Source: Saprospiraceae bacterium (GTDB taxonomy: Bacteria; Bacteroidota; Bacteroidia; Chitinophagales; Saprospiraceae). Taken from it: DNA of 64,000 nt. The stretch spans positions 2,146,501-2,210,500 of the forward strand of contig JADJWV010000002.1 of NCBI GenBank assembly GCA_016716185.1. The letters run 5' to 3'. Positions 53,530 to 62,900 of the stretch are shown here, piece after piece. Within the stretch, counting starts at the first letter, position 1. Every line of letters starts with the position of its first letter. Made by a program: the position numbers and the translations under genes. The notes beneath the pieces were generated by a model. The model did no database searches. It worked only from the letters and a program-made list of their open reading frames with translations, and was not told the DNA's origin.

Positions 53530-55230
53530 TCAACTCCGCGGACTTGTTTTCTTCGGTACGATTTCGCCAGGTCCTGTTCTTTCGTCTTTAATTTTCTTTT
53601 TTCCTTTGGTTTTTAAAGCGAGCTGAACCGCTTCATATACATTGACTAAACCGCCGGTAACGCTCATTTTATTCAACTTTTCAGTCTTTTTCGTTCCCGG
53701 ATTGATGACTTCATAATCTGGCTTTGCTGTACTTTTTAAAATGATCTTGCGAACTTGCTTTGCGGTTAGTTCCGGAAAATAAGAACGAAGCAAAGCAGCC
53801 ACACCTGCAACTACTGGACTTGCCATCGATGTACCTTGTTCGTGTGCATAGCTTTGATTAGGCATGGTTGAATAAATCTGGACGCCGGGAGCAAATAGAT
53901 CCACTTGCTTCTTACCGTAATTTGAAAATCCGGCGACCAATTCAGGTCCCGATTCGAATTGACTGGCGCCCACTTCAATCCAATTGGATACTTTGTTGCA
54001 GGAAAGAAATTTTTTCTTTTTAAAATACTTGTTTGGAAAATTTTCAACTTTATCATTATTAGAGGCCGCATTCCCTGCAGCATGGACCAACAGAACATCT
54101 TTTTCTTCTGCATATTTAATAGCTGCATCGACGTATTCCTTTTGAGGAGAATAACCTTTGCCGAAACTCATGTTGATCACGCTGGCTCCATTATCTACTG
54201 CATATCGAATGGCATTTGCCACATCTTTATCGCGTTCATCACCATCCGGCACGCAGCGCACCGCCATGATGCGCACATGATCGGCAACTCCATCCATCCC
54301 AAGATTGTTTTTTCTTTCGGCTGCAACGATCCCCGCCACATGGGTGCCATGCGATGCGTCTGAACCAATGACATCATTATTCCCATAAAATTTTTGTCCG
54401 AAGTCAGTATAATCATCCCCAACAATTGCCCGCGGATCGTAATCGGGATTGAAAGCATATTCCACTTCCTTTGAAAAATGCTTTTTACCATCCGTGAAAT
54501 CCTTAAGGATAAATGATTTGAATTCACCCACGTTTTTAAAATTCAATCCCTGGCCAACGACTTGCTTGGCAATAGCCAAGCCCATTTGCAACTGTTGGTT
54601 CTCTCCGCCGTCCAGTTTCTCCAGATTTTCTGAATTCATCAATTGGGTCGAATCCATTGCTATTTCCAAAGCATTTAACGCTATGAGTATAAAATTTTCG
54701 GTCTGGTTAATTTGCTCCAGATTTTTCTCTGCACTGGCTCTTCTATCTTCCACGTCTTTCTTTAACTTTAAGAAAAACTCGTATTCCTTTTTTTGTGTGC
54801 TGTTTAACTTTTTGGGATCTGCTTCATCGAATTTGTACCGCATCTGAGCATAAAGCCGGGTTGATTCGTAAGTGTCGTAGGCTACGTTTCCATTGGGACC
54901 CCCAATAAAATTCCATCCATAAATATCATCCACATAACCATTGCTGTCGTCGTCGACCTTGTTTCCTGGAATTTCTCCGGGGTTAACCCACATGACGGAT
55001 TTCAGATCCTCGTGATTATAATCCACTCCTGAATCGAGGATGGCAACAATCACCGGCCTGGATTTCTTATCTTTTAACAGTTCAACATAAGTCTTTTCGA
55101 GACTAATACCTGGTAGTCCGTCTTTTTGTTTATCCAGTAAATGCCAGTTGAGCGGCAGTTCATCCTGGGCCATCAGATTTACAAAAAACAAAACTCCAAG
55201 GCAGATACCTAAAACTCTATTGAAGATCAT
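53530..55230 (-). CDS. Subtilisin-like (S8) protease with large insertion in the catalytic domain
   Basis: 566 residues with a signal peptide (about 1-21). The catalytic triad is Asp66 (AILDSGVDYNHEDL), His294 (DASHGTHVAGI) and Ser468 (QGTSMASPVVAGV), with the Asn region HAAGNAASNN. Between Asp and His lie about 228 residues, well over the usual 40-60. They include a helical, charged stretch (about 125-240; KKDVEDRRASAEKNLEQI) that looks like a helical insertion. The C-terminus is a short basic Lys/Pro tail with no recognisable T9SS domain, so it may stay in the periplasm. The gene is followed by the repeat locus. Confidence 0.92.
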   Translation of the reverse strand: MIFNRVLGICLGVLFFVNLMAQDELPLNWHLLDKQKDGLPGISLEKTYVELLKDKKSRPVIVAILDSGVDYNHEDLKSVMWVNPGEIPGNKVDDDSNGYVDDIYGWNFIGGPNGNVAYDTYESTRLYAQMRYKFDEADPKKLNSTQKKEYEFFLKLKKDVEDRRASAEKNLEQINQTENFILIALNALEIAMDSTQLMNSENLEKLDGGENQQLQMGLAIAKQVVGQGLNFKNVGEFKSFILKDFTDGKKHFSKEVEYAFNPDYDPRAIVGDDYTDFGQKFYGNNDVIGSDASHGTHVAGIVAAERKNNLGMDGVADHVRIMAVRCVPDGDERDKDVANAIRYAVDNGASVINMSFGKGYSPQKEYVDAAIKYAEEKDVLLVHAAGNAASNNDKVENFPNKYFKKKKFLSCNKVSNWIEVGASQFESGPELVAGFSNYGKKQVDLFAPGVQIYSTMPNQSYAHEQGTSMASPVVAGVAALLRSYFPELTAKQVRKIILKSTAKPDYEVINPGTKKTEKLNKMSVTGGLVNVYEAVQLALKTKGKKKIKDERTGPGEIVPKKTSPRS

Positions 55231-55292
55231 GTAATTAGTTTAAATATTTTTATAATAAATAAAGTACTCTAAATCAAATAATAGCATTATTT

Positions 55293-55322
55293 TTGGGCGA
55301 AGTGCAAAATTAGTTAGATTTG
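55293..55322 (+). promoter_or_regulatory. Full Bacteroidota promoter of the PorG-like gene (TTG-N19-TAGATTTG)
   Basis: TTG (55293-55295), 19-bp spacer, TAGATTTG (55315-55322), 20 bp before the ATG at 55343. A near-perfect consensus match. Confidence 0.75.
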
Positions 55323-55342
55323 ATTGATTGAAGCGAAAAATC

Positions 55343-56170
55343 ATGCGTAGCCTTTTGATTCTTTTAGCTCTGTTTGTCATTCATCCTGTTTTAACGCAGC
55401 CGGTCGATTTAGGTTTATATCTGGGTGCCTCTAATTACAATGGAGACCTCACAGAAAATCTCAGAAGTTCGGTAAAACAGAGCCATCCGATGTTTAACGT
55501 TCAATTGCGTTGGGATGTTGATCCTGTATTCAGTTTTAAAATTCAATACGCCCAACTTACGATCAGCGGAGATGACCGATATGCCACAAACGCTCAGCTT
55601 TTGCGAAGAAATTTGAATTTCAAAACCAGCATCCGGGAATTATCGGGTGCAGCTCAACTTCAAATATTCAATCTTTTCCGTTTGGAGCCCATGCGTTTCA
55701 GTCCCTATCTGCAAATGGGATTTGGCTTTATACATTTTGATCCCAGAGGAAATTACAACGGGAGCCTGGTAGATCTGAGAGCTTTAGGCACAGAAGGGCA
55801 AGGTATGCCGGGTTATTCGGAAAAATACAAGCTTTTTTCTGCAGTCTATATGTTTGGCGGAGGCTTGCGTTATCATTTATCTTCACACTTCAGCTTAGGA
55901 CTGGAACTCAATCTTCGTTTAAGCAATACCGATTATCTCGATGATGCTTCCGGAAATTACGTATCTTATGAAACCCTGCTTCAGTTCAATGGCCGCACCG
56001 CAGCCGAATTGGGCAATAAAATCCGGGCCAATACAGGACAACAACGTGCAAACCCAAGATCCAACGACGGTTATCAAACTTTGGGAATCGGTATTCATTA
56101 TCATTTTGGAAAAAATCCCCTTTTTAAAAATAGTTTATTCAAAAATCCCGTTCGTTGTCCATCGTTCTGA
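55343..56170 (+). CDS. PorG-like outer-membrane barrel (DUF6089-type)
   Basis: 275 residues with a signal peptide (MRSLLILLALFVIHPVLTQ). Repeated amphipathic strands follow, with GLYLGASNYNGDLTEN at the start, SPYLQMGFGFIHFDP in the middle, and NTDYLDDASGNYV near the end. This set is characteristic of the DUF6089 family that includes PorG of the T9SS. PorG bridges the outer membrane to the PorK/PorN ring. No porK/L/M/N genes are adjacent, so it may be PorG or a paralogue. A TTG start at 55328 is possible, but the ATG at 55343 fits the promoter and signal peptide. recQ follows with no gap. Confidence 0.8.
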   Translation: MRSLLILLALFVIHPVLTQPVDLGLYLGASNYNGDLTENLRSSVKQSHPMFNVQLRWDVDPVFSFKIQYAQLTISGDDRYATNAQLLRRNLNFKTSIRELSGAAQLQIFNLFRLEPMRFSPYLQMGFGFIHFDPRGNYNGSLVDLRALGTEGQGMPGYSEKYKLFSAVYMFGGGLRYHLSSHFSLGLELNLRLSNTDYLDDASGNYVSYETLLQFNGRTAAELGNKIRANTGQQRANPRSNDGYQTLGIGIHYHFGKNPLFKNSLFKNPVRCPSF

Positions 56171-58081
56171 ATGGAAAACAGCATCAAAGATCCGGTAGAA
56201 ATTCTCCAAAAATATTGGGGATACGACAGGTTTAGGGCTCAGCAACTCGATATCATCACTTCTGTACTCCATGGGAAAGACACGATTGCCTTACTCCCAA
56301 CGGGAGGTGGGAAATCTCTGTGCTTTCAAATTCCGGCTCTGTGCTTGCCGGGAGTTTGTATCGTTGTTTCTCCACTGATCGCACTCATGCTCGACCAGGT
56401 CAGACGACTGAAAGAACTGGGCATTGAAGCAGAGGCTTTGCATTCGGGCTTGCAGTCCCGGGAAATCAGCAACATCATTTCAAATGCCTTGTACGGCAAA
56501 CTGAAATTACTTTATCTCGCCCCCGAAAGACTTAACAGCAGAGCCATGAAGGAAGCTTTTGCATCGATGAACATCAGCTTCTTTGCCATCGACGAAGCGC
56601 ACTGCATTGCCCAATGGGGACATGATTTCAGGCCTTCCTATTTAAGTATCGCAGATTGCAGAGAACATTTAGAAGTCCCATTTCTTGCGCTCACTGCTAC
56701 AGCAACCCCCTATACCAGAACAGAGATCCAGACGCAGCTAAAGATGAAGGATCCTAATTGGTTTGAAATGAGCTTCCGTAGAAAAAATCTATCCATCATC
56801 GTCAGGGAAGAAGAGCAAAAACGGGACTTCATGAGACACCTGCTGCAAAAAACAAATGGAACGGCTCTGGTCTATGTGCGCAACAGAAAAGCTACCGTTG
56901 AAATGAGCGAGTACTTGCAGCGAAATCAAATATCAGCAAATTTTTATCATGCCGGACTCGACCCTTTGATCCGTTCTGAAAAACAGGAACGTTGGATCAA
57001 CAACATAGATCGCGTGATGGTTTCAACCAATGCATTTGGAATGGGCATCGATAAACCAGATGTCCGATTGGTTCACCATATCGATCTTCCTCCGGGTATC
57101 GAAGAATATTTTCAGGAAATTGGGAGAGCGGGCAGAGATCAAAAACATGCCTATGCTGTGCTTTCCTATTTCAAAGGTGATCTGCAAAAATTACAAAAGG
57201 ACTGGGAATTACAATTTCCATCGCTGGAGGAACTCAAAGAAATTTATAAATCGCTGGCTGTATATCTGGATGTTGCGAAAGGAACAATCATGGAAGAAGG
57301 CGTAGAATTTGACTTAGCAGCTTTCTCGAAAAAATCGGGGTGGAAAACTGACAAATTGTTGCATGGTCTCCGGATACTTGAGCAGACCGGTAAAATATTT
57401 TTATCAGATGCATTGTTCAGACCATCAAAAGTTCAGGTAGTCGGTTCTGAATCTGATTTTAGACAGGTCATGCAAAATGAAAAGGCTGGTTTGGTTTTAA
57501 AGGCCCTGCTGAGATCTTATGAAGGCATTCATTCCGTATCGGTTTCTGTAGCTGAGAAGCAATTGGCTAAGCTTTGTAGTTTACCGTTGGAAGAAGTGGT
57601 TTATTTGTTAAAGAAATTTCATGCAGAAGGAATTATCCAATATCAGCAAGCGCGCTCCAAACCTCAAATTCAGTTTGCAGGAGAAAGGATCGATAGCAAA
57701 TATTTTCAGATTGACAAGAAATGGTATGAGAAAAGAAAGGAGATTTTAAAACAACGATTTGAATCCATGATCCAATTCGTATTGCATAAAGGTTGCAGAC
57801 AAGTTTACATATCCAGGTATTTTGGACAGAATGACGACGAACCCTGCGGAAACTGCGATTATTGCATGGAAGTCCGCGTAAAGGCTCCCGATGCAAAAGC
57901 GCTTGAAAAATGGAAACAAACGATCGTTAGCCATCTTAATAATCAAAAGCAGGCGGGCCTACGCGAAATTTATTACCTGTTCCCACTAAACCGGCGAAAA
58001 CAGATAGAATTGCTGCTCGAACAGATGATTGCGAGCGGCGAACTCACGCGCAATTGGGACCAAATCACGCTGAAAAACTGA
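56171..58081 (+). CDS. recQ: RecQ-family ATP-dependent DNA helicase
   Basis: 636 residues. 3'-5' helicase of superfamily 2. Motifs: 0 GYDRFRAQQLDII, I LLPTGGGKSLCFQIPAL, II FFAIDEAHCIAQWGHDFRPSYL (DEAH), III LTATATPYTR, V STNAFGMGIDKPDVR, VI QEIGRAGRDQK. A RecQ-Ct region with the zinc-binding CRQVYISRYF...CGNCDYCM and a winged-helix segment follow. No HRDC domain is evident; length is close to the short RecQ forms of Bacteroidota. It starts directly after the PorG-like stop (TGA-ATG with no gap) and is followed by a glycosyltransferase 8 bp on. Confidence 0.95.
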   Translation: MENSIKDPVEILQKYWGYDRFRAQQLDIITSVLHGKDTIALLPTGGGKSLCFQIPALCLPGVCIVVSPLIALMLDQVRRLKELGIEAEALHSGLQSREISNIISNALYGKLKLLYLAPERLNSRAMKEAFASMNISFFAIDEAHCIAQWGHDFRPSYLSIADCREHLEVPFLALTATATPYTRTEIQTQLKMKDPNWFEMSFRRKNLSIIVREEEQKRDFMRHLLQKTNGTALVYVRNRKATVEMSEYLQRNQISANFYHAGLDPLIRSEKQERWINNIDRVMVSTNAFGMGIDKPDVRLVHHIDLPPGIEEYFQEIGRAGRDQKHAYAVLSYFKGDLQKLQKDWELQFPSLEELKEIYKSLAVYLDVAKGTIMEEGVEFDLAAFSKKSGWKTDKLLHGLRILEQTGKIFLSDALFRPSKVQVVGSESDFRQVMQNEKAGLVLKALLRSYEGIHSVSVSVAEKQLAKLCSLPLEEVVYLLKKFHAEGIIQYQQARSKPQIQFAGERIDSKYFQIDKKWYEKRKEILKQRFESMIQFVLHKGCRQVYISRYFGQNDDEPCGNCDYCMEVRVKAPDAKALEKWKQTIVSHLNNQKQAGLREIYYLFPLNRRKQIELLLEQMIASGELTRNWDQITLKN

Positions 58082-58089
58082 ATCAAAGG

Positions 58090-59181
58090 ATGAAAATAAT
58101 GATTGCAGCAACCAGCGATATTCATTTTGATCAACGCGTACAAAAGATAGCAGGATCACTGAGTTCGGCTTCGTATGAAGTTCTTGTATTGGGAAGAAAC
58201 AAACGCGCTCAAATTGAAGCCCGTTATCCGTTCCAACTGGTCCTCTTAAATTGTTTTTTCAAAAAGTCATTTTTCTTTTATGCAGAATTCAATCTGCGGT
58301 TGTTTTGCAAACTACTCCTAACCAAATCCGAAATCATTTGTGCTTGCGACCTGGATACCTTATTGGCGTGTACTTTAGCAGCAAAACTGAAACAATCGAA
58401 ACTTGTGTTTGATGCCCATGAATATTTTGAAAAAAGCGTCGAGATCCGGAATAAAAAATTTATTACATCGATCTGGGAAGCCATTGGAAAACTTTGCATA
58501 CCAAAAGCTGATCTATGCTATACGGTATCTGAAACCCTGGCCAGGCTATTGAGTGAAAAATACCATAAAATATTTCAACTGATCAGAAATGTTCCAACCT
58601 CAAATCCGGCAATTGAGGCGGTTTCTCTACCCGATAAAAAAATCCTGTGGTACCAGGGAGCTGTTAACGAAGGGCGCGGATTGGAGTTACTAATCGAATG
58701 CATGTTGAGTCTGCCGGAAGAGTATACCTTAGAAATCAGCGGAGACGGAGATCTTTTGGATAATTTAAAACAACAATGTATCAACTTAAATCTGCAGCAT
58801 AGAATTACTTTTCATGGCCGCTTGAGTTATATGGAAATGTTTACATGTGCATCTCAAGCCTGGATTGGATTTGACCTCTTGGATTCACAAAGTGAAAATT
58901 ATTATTACTCACTCAGCAATAAAACCTTTGATTATATCAAAGCTGGACTTCCTGTTATTCAGATGAATTTTCCGGAATATGCAAACATCCACAGCAAACA
59001 TCGCGTTGGCGTTCTGCTCAATGCCCTAACAAAAGAAGCATTGCTCATGGCCATCAAACAAATGGAATCGAAAGATTTACAAGAATCATGCAGGCAAGCT
59101 TGCATCCAGGCATCAAGAGAATATGCATGGGAAAAAGAAGAAGTAAACCTGCTAGAAAGGTATCGTGCAATAATTGAATAG
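58090..59181 (+). CDS. Family 4-type glycosyltransferase
   Basis: 363 residues from MKIMIAATSDIHFDQRVQKI. GT-B fold with an N-terminal donor-acceptor half (VLVLGRNKRAQ, FDAHEYFEKSVE) and a C-terminal half (PDKKILWYQGAVNEGRGLELLIECM, ISGDGDLLDNL, FHGRLSYMEMF, NKTFDYIKAGLPVIQ). This is the pattern of GT4-type glycosyltransferases acting on envelope polysaccharides or lipids; sugar and acceptor are unknown. The frame extends to 58054 inside recQ, but the 58090 ATG gives the conserved N-terminus. Probably cotranscribed with recQ. Confidence 0.9.
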   Translation: MKIMIAATSDIHFDQRVQKIAGSLSSASYEVLVLGRNKRAQIEARYPFQLVLLNCFFKKSFFFYAEFNLRLFCKLLLTKSEIICACDLDTLLACTLAAKLKQSKLVFDAHEYFEKSVEIRNKKFITSIWEAIGKLCIPKADLCYTVSETLARLLSEKYHKIFQLIRNVPTSNPAIEAVSLPDKKILWYQGAVNEGRGLELLIECMLSLPEEYTLEISGDGDLLDNLKQQCINLNLQHRITFHGRLSYMEMFTCASQAWIGFDLLDSQSENYYYSLSNKTFDYIKAGLPVIQMNFPEYANIHSKHRVGVLLNALTKEALLMAIKQMESKDLQESCRQACIQASREYAWEKEEVNLLERYRAIIE

Positions 59182-59951
59182 CAAAATAAAACTTTATACA
59201 TATTTGTTAAGTTATGAACTGCCTTATTCTTCATAATAATTCCAATCTCTGCATTAGAATTGAAAATATACTATATATTGTTGATTATCAATATATAATT
59301 TCCAATATACTGCAATAGAAAGGTGATTTACAAAAACCCTAAACAAAGCTTTTTGCTTAATGCTTTAAGCTAAGAAACTGGATTCCATTGCATGAATTGG
59401 GATAATGCACTTTAGTCAATTTATTTTATTCTGTATGAGCTCGACCTGTTTGGATATTGCCGAAAGGCAGGATTTTTAACACCCAAACACAATAAAAACA
59501 GCATACTTAAAATATAATTGTCAGAGTCATGAATTATGAAAGACAATGAATCAATTACAGGCGTACCTCCGCCACTTGTATTTAAAGTAAATCACATACC
59601 GAACCACTGTTTCCATCAATCCATAAATAATATAATTTACAAAGAGTAAGGCTTACATCAAAAGTTTGAACTGTATTTTCTGGAATATTTTGAATTTCAC
59701 AATAAACTTCTTCAATGCATTTGCAGTCACCCCAGATTCCAAATTGCAATCCATTTTTTATTCCAGAACAACCAAACTTAGTTTAAATTTAAGGTGTGTT
59801 TTAAGGAAGCAAAATTTCTTAACTTATATGAACACTTTATTAAAACATAGCGGCGCTTGTTTTAAAAATTCAATACAAAAACGAATTCCATAAGGGTTAT
59901 TCAAAGCTTTTTCAAAATGTCAAAATAGTTACTTTCTCATTCCTTTTTCCG
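59182..59951. other. Long gene-free gap before the large hybrid regulator
   Basis: About 770 bp, AT-rich. It holds a short inverted area of atatataatttcc/tatatattg sequence (59265-59310) and a drifted repeat gctttttgcttaatgctttaagc (about 59348-59370). Short frames of 75 codons or fewer lack coding character. The base composition changes sharply at its right end. Confidence 0.6.
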
Positions 59952-62900
59952 ATGTTTGATCTCAATATGTCCTGGCATTTACCCTATCTAACTTCCATTC
60001 TGTCATTCACCCTGGCATCTCTTCATCTGTCGGGGCAGGAAGTGGCCACTTTTCCCAAACTTTATCCTTCAAATATCAGCCAATTCACTCAGGAAGACGG
60101 TATGCCCATTACCTGTGCCTGGAATGGAATAAATGACCGGAAGGGTCGGTTATGGATCAACCCTTGTTTTGGACAAGCGGAACACCAAACCGTTAACTTT
60201 TATCAGTTTAACTGTCGCAGAGCTGACGAAATTCATTGGACCAACCAACCCATGGGCGCTACGGGACAGGCCTGTCTGGCAGGAATGCAGGAGTCCGGTG
60301 AGTTGTATGGATTTTTTCGAAAATCAAACCATTTTTTTCGTTTCAACCCCGACTCTCGCAAAACCCATTTTTTTAAGCTGGACCGCGAACAAGCGGAAAT
60401 TGTTTTCATGGGCTATACCCCGAAGCACGGATTGATTGTATTGGCTGGTTATGCCAACCGCCAGCTTATTTACCAACTGAAAGAGGATAAACTGAATTTG
60501 CTTCTGGATTATGAATCCTCCATCGACCACGACCTGGAAGCGGAAAAAGACCGGTTTTTCCCCAATTTTCAACTGCTGGCTGGAGACGAACTGTGGTTCT
60601 GCGAAGCGCGGGACTTGGTCTTTAGTGGTAACCTGCGAGAGCGGTTGAAAATACTTCGATTCAATCTTCAGAACCAAAGTTTGCGCCCCTACACCTTTGA
60701 CGAGCTGTTTGCCGGATCGCTTCCACCCCCTTTGCTATTCCGGTACCGGGTTAATTTGGTGGAAGGACCGCAGGGGAGTATTTTATTGGCTGACCGGGAC
60801 CATGTATATCAAATTGACACCTTGACTGGAAGAGCATTGTTGCGTTGGGTTTTTCCTCATCGCATGGACCACATCAGCTACATTTTCAATTACCAAATTA
60901 CAAGGGATTTGGTAGGCAATCTCCTGTTTATGTTCCCGGACAAGAGGAACAATTATATCGGTGTTCTGATGGATACCAGTAGTAGGTTATTCGATTATAG
61001 CGCGGTGCTGGAAGCGACTGTGAAAGCTTCCCGGTTTGAAAATATACTGCATTACAATGTGTTTAGCAGAGATTTCAGGCGAAACATTTTAGCGTTCCAA
61101 CAAGGTGGTATAATTGCAGCCGATCTAAAGTACTACGGAGCCATCACCTCTGTGCTAAAGGGTTCTGCAACGCGGGGGATAGTTGAATGGAAACCAGGTG
61201 AATACTTAGTAAAACCGGAAGACGGCGACCACTTTGTTTTTGCTGGGCTGCAAAACTTTTTTAGCCAAATCCCTGAACAGTCGGGAAATCAGTCGAACAG
61301 GGCACTCCTGCAGCCCGTTGCCATGTCTAAGCTGGTGGCAAAAGGCGGCTATTGGTGGTACAGCAATGGTGAAAATCTGGTCCGGCTGGATTCTAATCTT
61401 AAACCGCATGCATTTCTGGTCGGTTCTTATTTTGCCAAATTCACCTTTCTCGATAGCCGGACTATTGCCCTTTATACGGAAAAACATGGCTTGTGTTTTC
61501 TTGACCTGACTACCCAAAAACTAAGTCTCTGGCAAGGAACCAAGCTGCCTAATCTTTCACCGAACGATGTCAACGCACTTTACCTGGCGCGCGATAGCAG
61601 CTTGTGGATCGTCACTTTGAACGGCCTTTGGCAACTAGAATTAAATACAGGAACCGGCCGGAGATACGGCTACGCTCAGGGCTTTCGCGATGAACGTGCC
61701 ATGTGCCTGCACGAAGATGAAGCAGGTCGCTTATGGGTCGGCATGTATGCAGGTGGCCTTCATATTTTTGACCCCCAATCGGGCAAGATACAGGTGATAG
61801 ACCGGGAGGGAGGCTTGTCGAACAATACGGTCGTTGGTATTCTTAGCGACAACCAAGGCGTTCAATGGGTCGCAACATACAACGGGCTCAATCTGATTTC
61901 CACCGAAGGCGAAGTTCTGGCTCAATTGTATGAAGAAGATGGCCTTTCGACTAATGAATTTAATCGCTTTTCCTTTTGCAAGGATTCTAAAGGCCAGCTG
62001 TTGTTTGGTTCGGTCAAAGGTGTCAATATCATTCAGCCGGAAGTACTCAAAAAACAGCTCCAACTTTCTGATAAACTGCACATTTACCTGACCGGCATCA
62101 CGCGTTACGACTCCCACAAAGGGGGTGACAGTACCTTGCATTTCGGATTCGATCAAATGGGTGTCCTTTTTTTGCCGGCTGCACGCCGCTATTTGAACCT
62201 GAGTTTTTCATTGTCCAGCCACATTCGAACGGAGGATCATAGCTTTGCTTACAAGATCGTAAAAGAGAATGACCCTGACGCCTCGGAATGGATATACATC
62301 GCCAACAAATCCCAACTCGACCTTCCCAACCTCCCATCAGGGCGTTATCAGATCCGCATCCGGGGATACGATCATCGAGGTATTTGTACTCCGGAGCCGC
62401 TACAGATCGAAGTAGACATAGCCGAATTTTTCTATAATACATGGTGGTTCTATGTACTATGCGCTTTACCTTTTTTACTGGGCGCATATTTTTGGATTAG
62501 ACGCTTGCAATTGGAACGTGAGCATTTGGAAGTTGAAGTGAATGCCCGTACTGAACAAATTCGTCACGACAAAGAACTGATTGAGCAACAAGCCGCCAAA
62601 CTGAAGACACTCGACGAAATCAAATCCCGATTTTTTACCAATATCTCCCACGAATTCCGTACACCGTTAACGGTTATATCCGGCATGGCCACACAAATCA
62701 GGCAACAACCCGGGCAATGGTTGGAAAATGGCATGGAGCTGATCCAGCGCAACAGCCAACAATTGCTATCCCTAATTAATCAGATCCTCGACCTGCGTAA
62801 ACTTGAATCCGGCGCGCTTACCATCAACCTGATTCGCAGTAACATAATTCCCTACCTCCGTTATATCGCCGAATCATTTGTCCAACTGGCTCACCACAAA

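Noticed and set aside
59666..59893. 75-codon plus-strand frame in the 59-kb gap
   Set aside because: No conserved motif, signal or promoter; AT-rich composition gives chance frames here.
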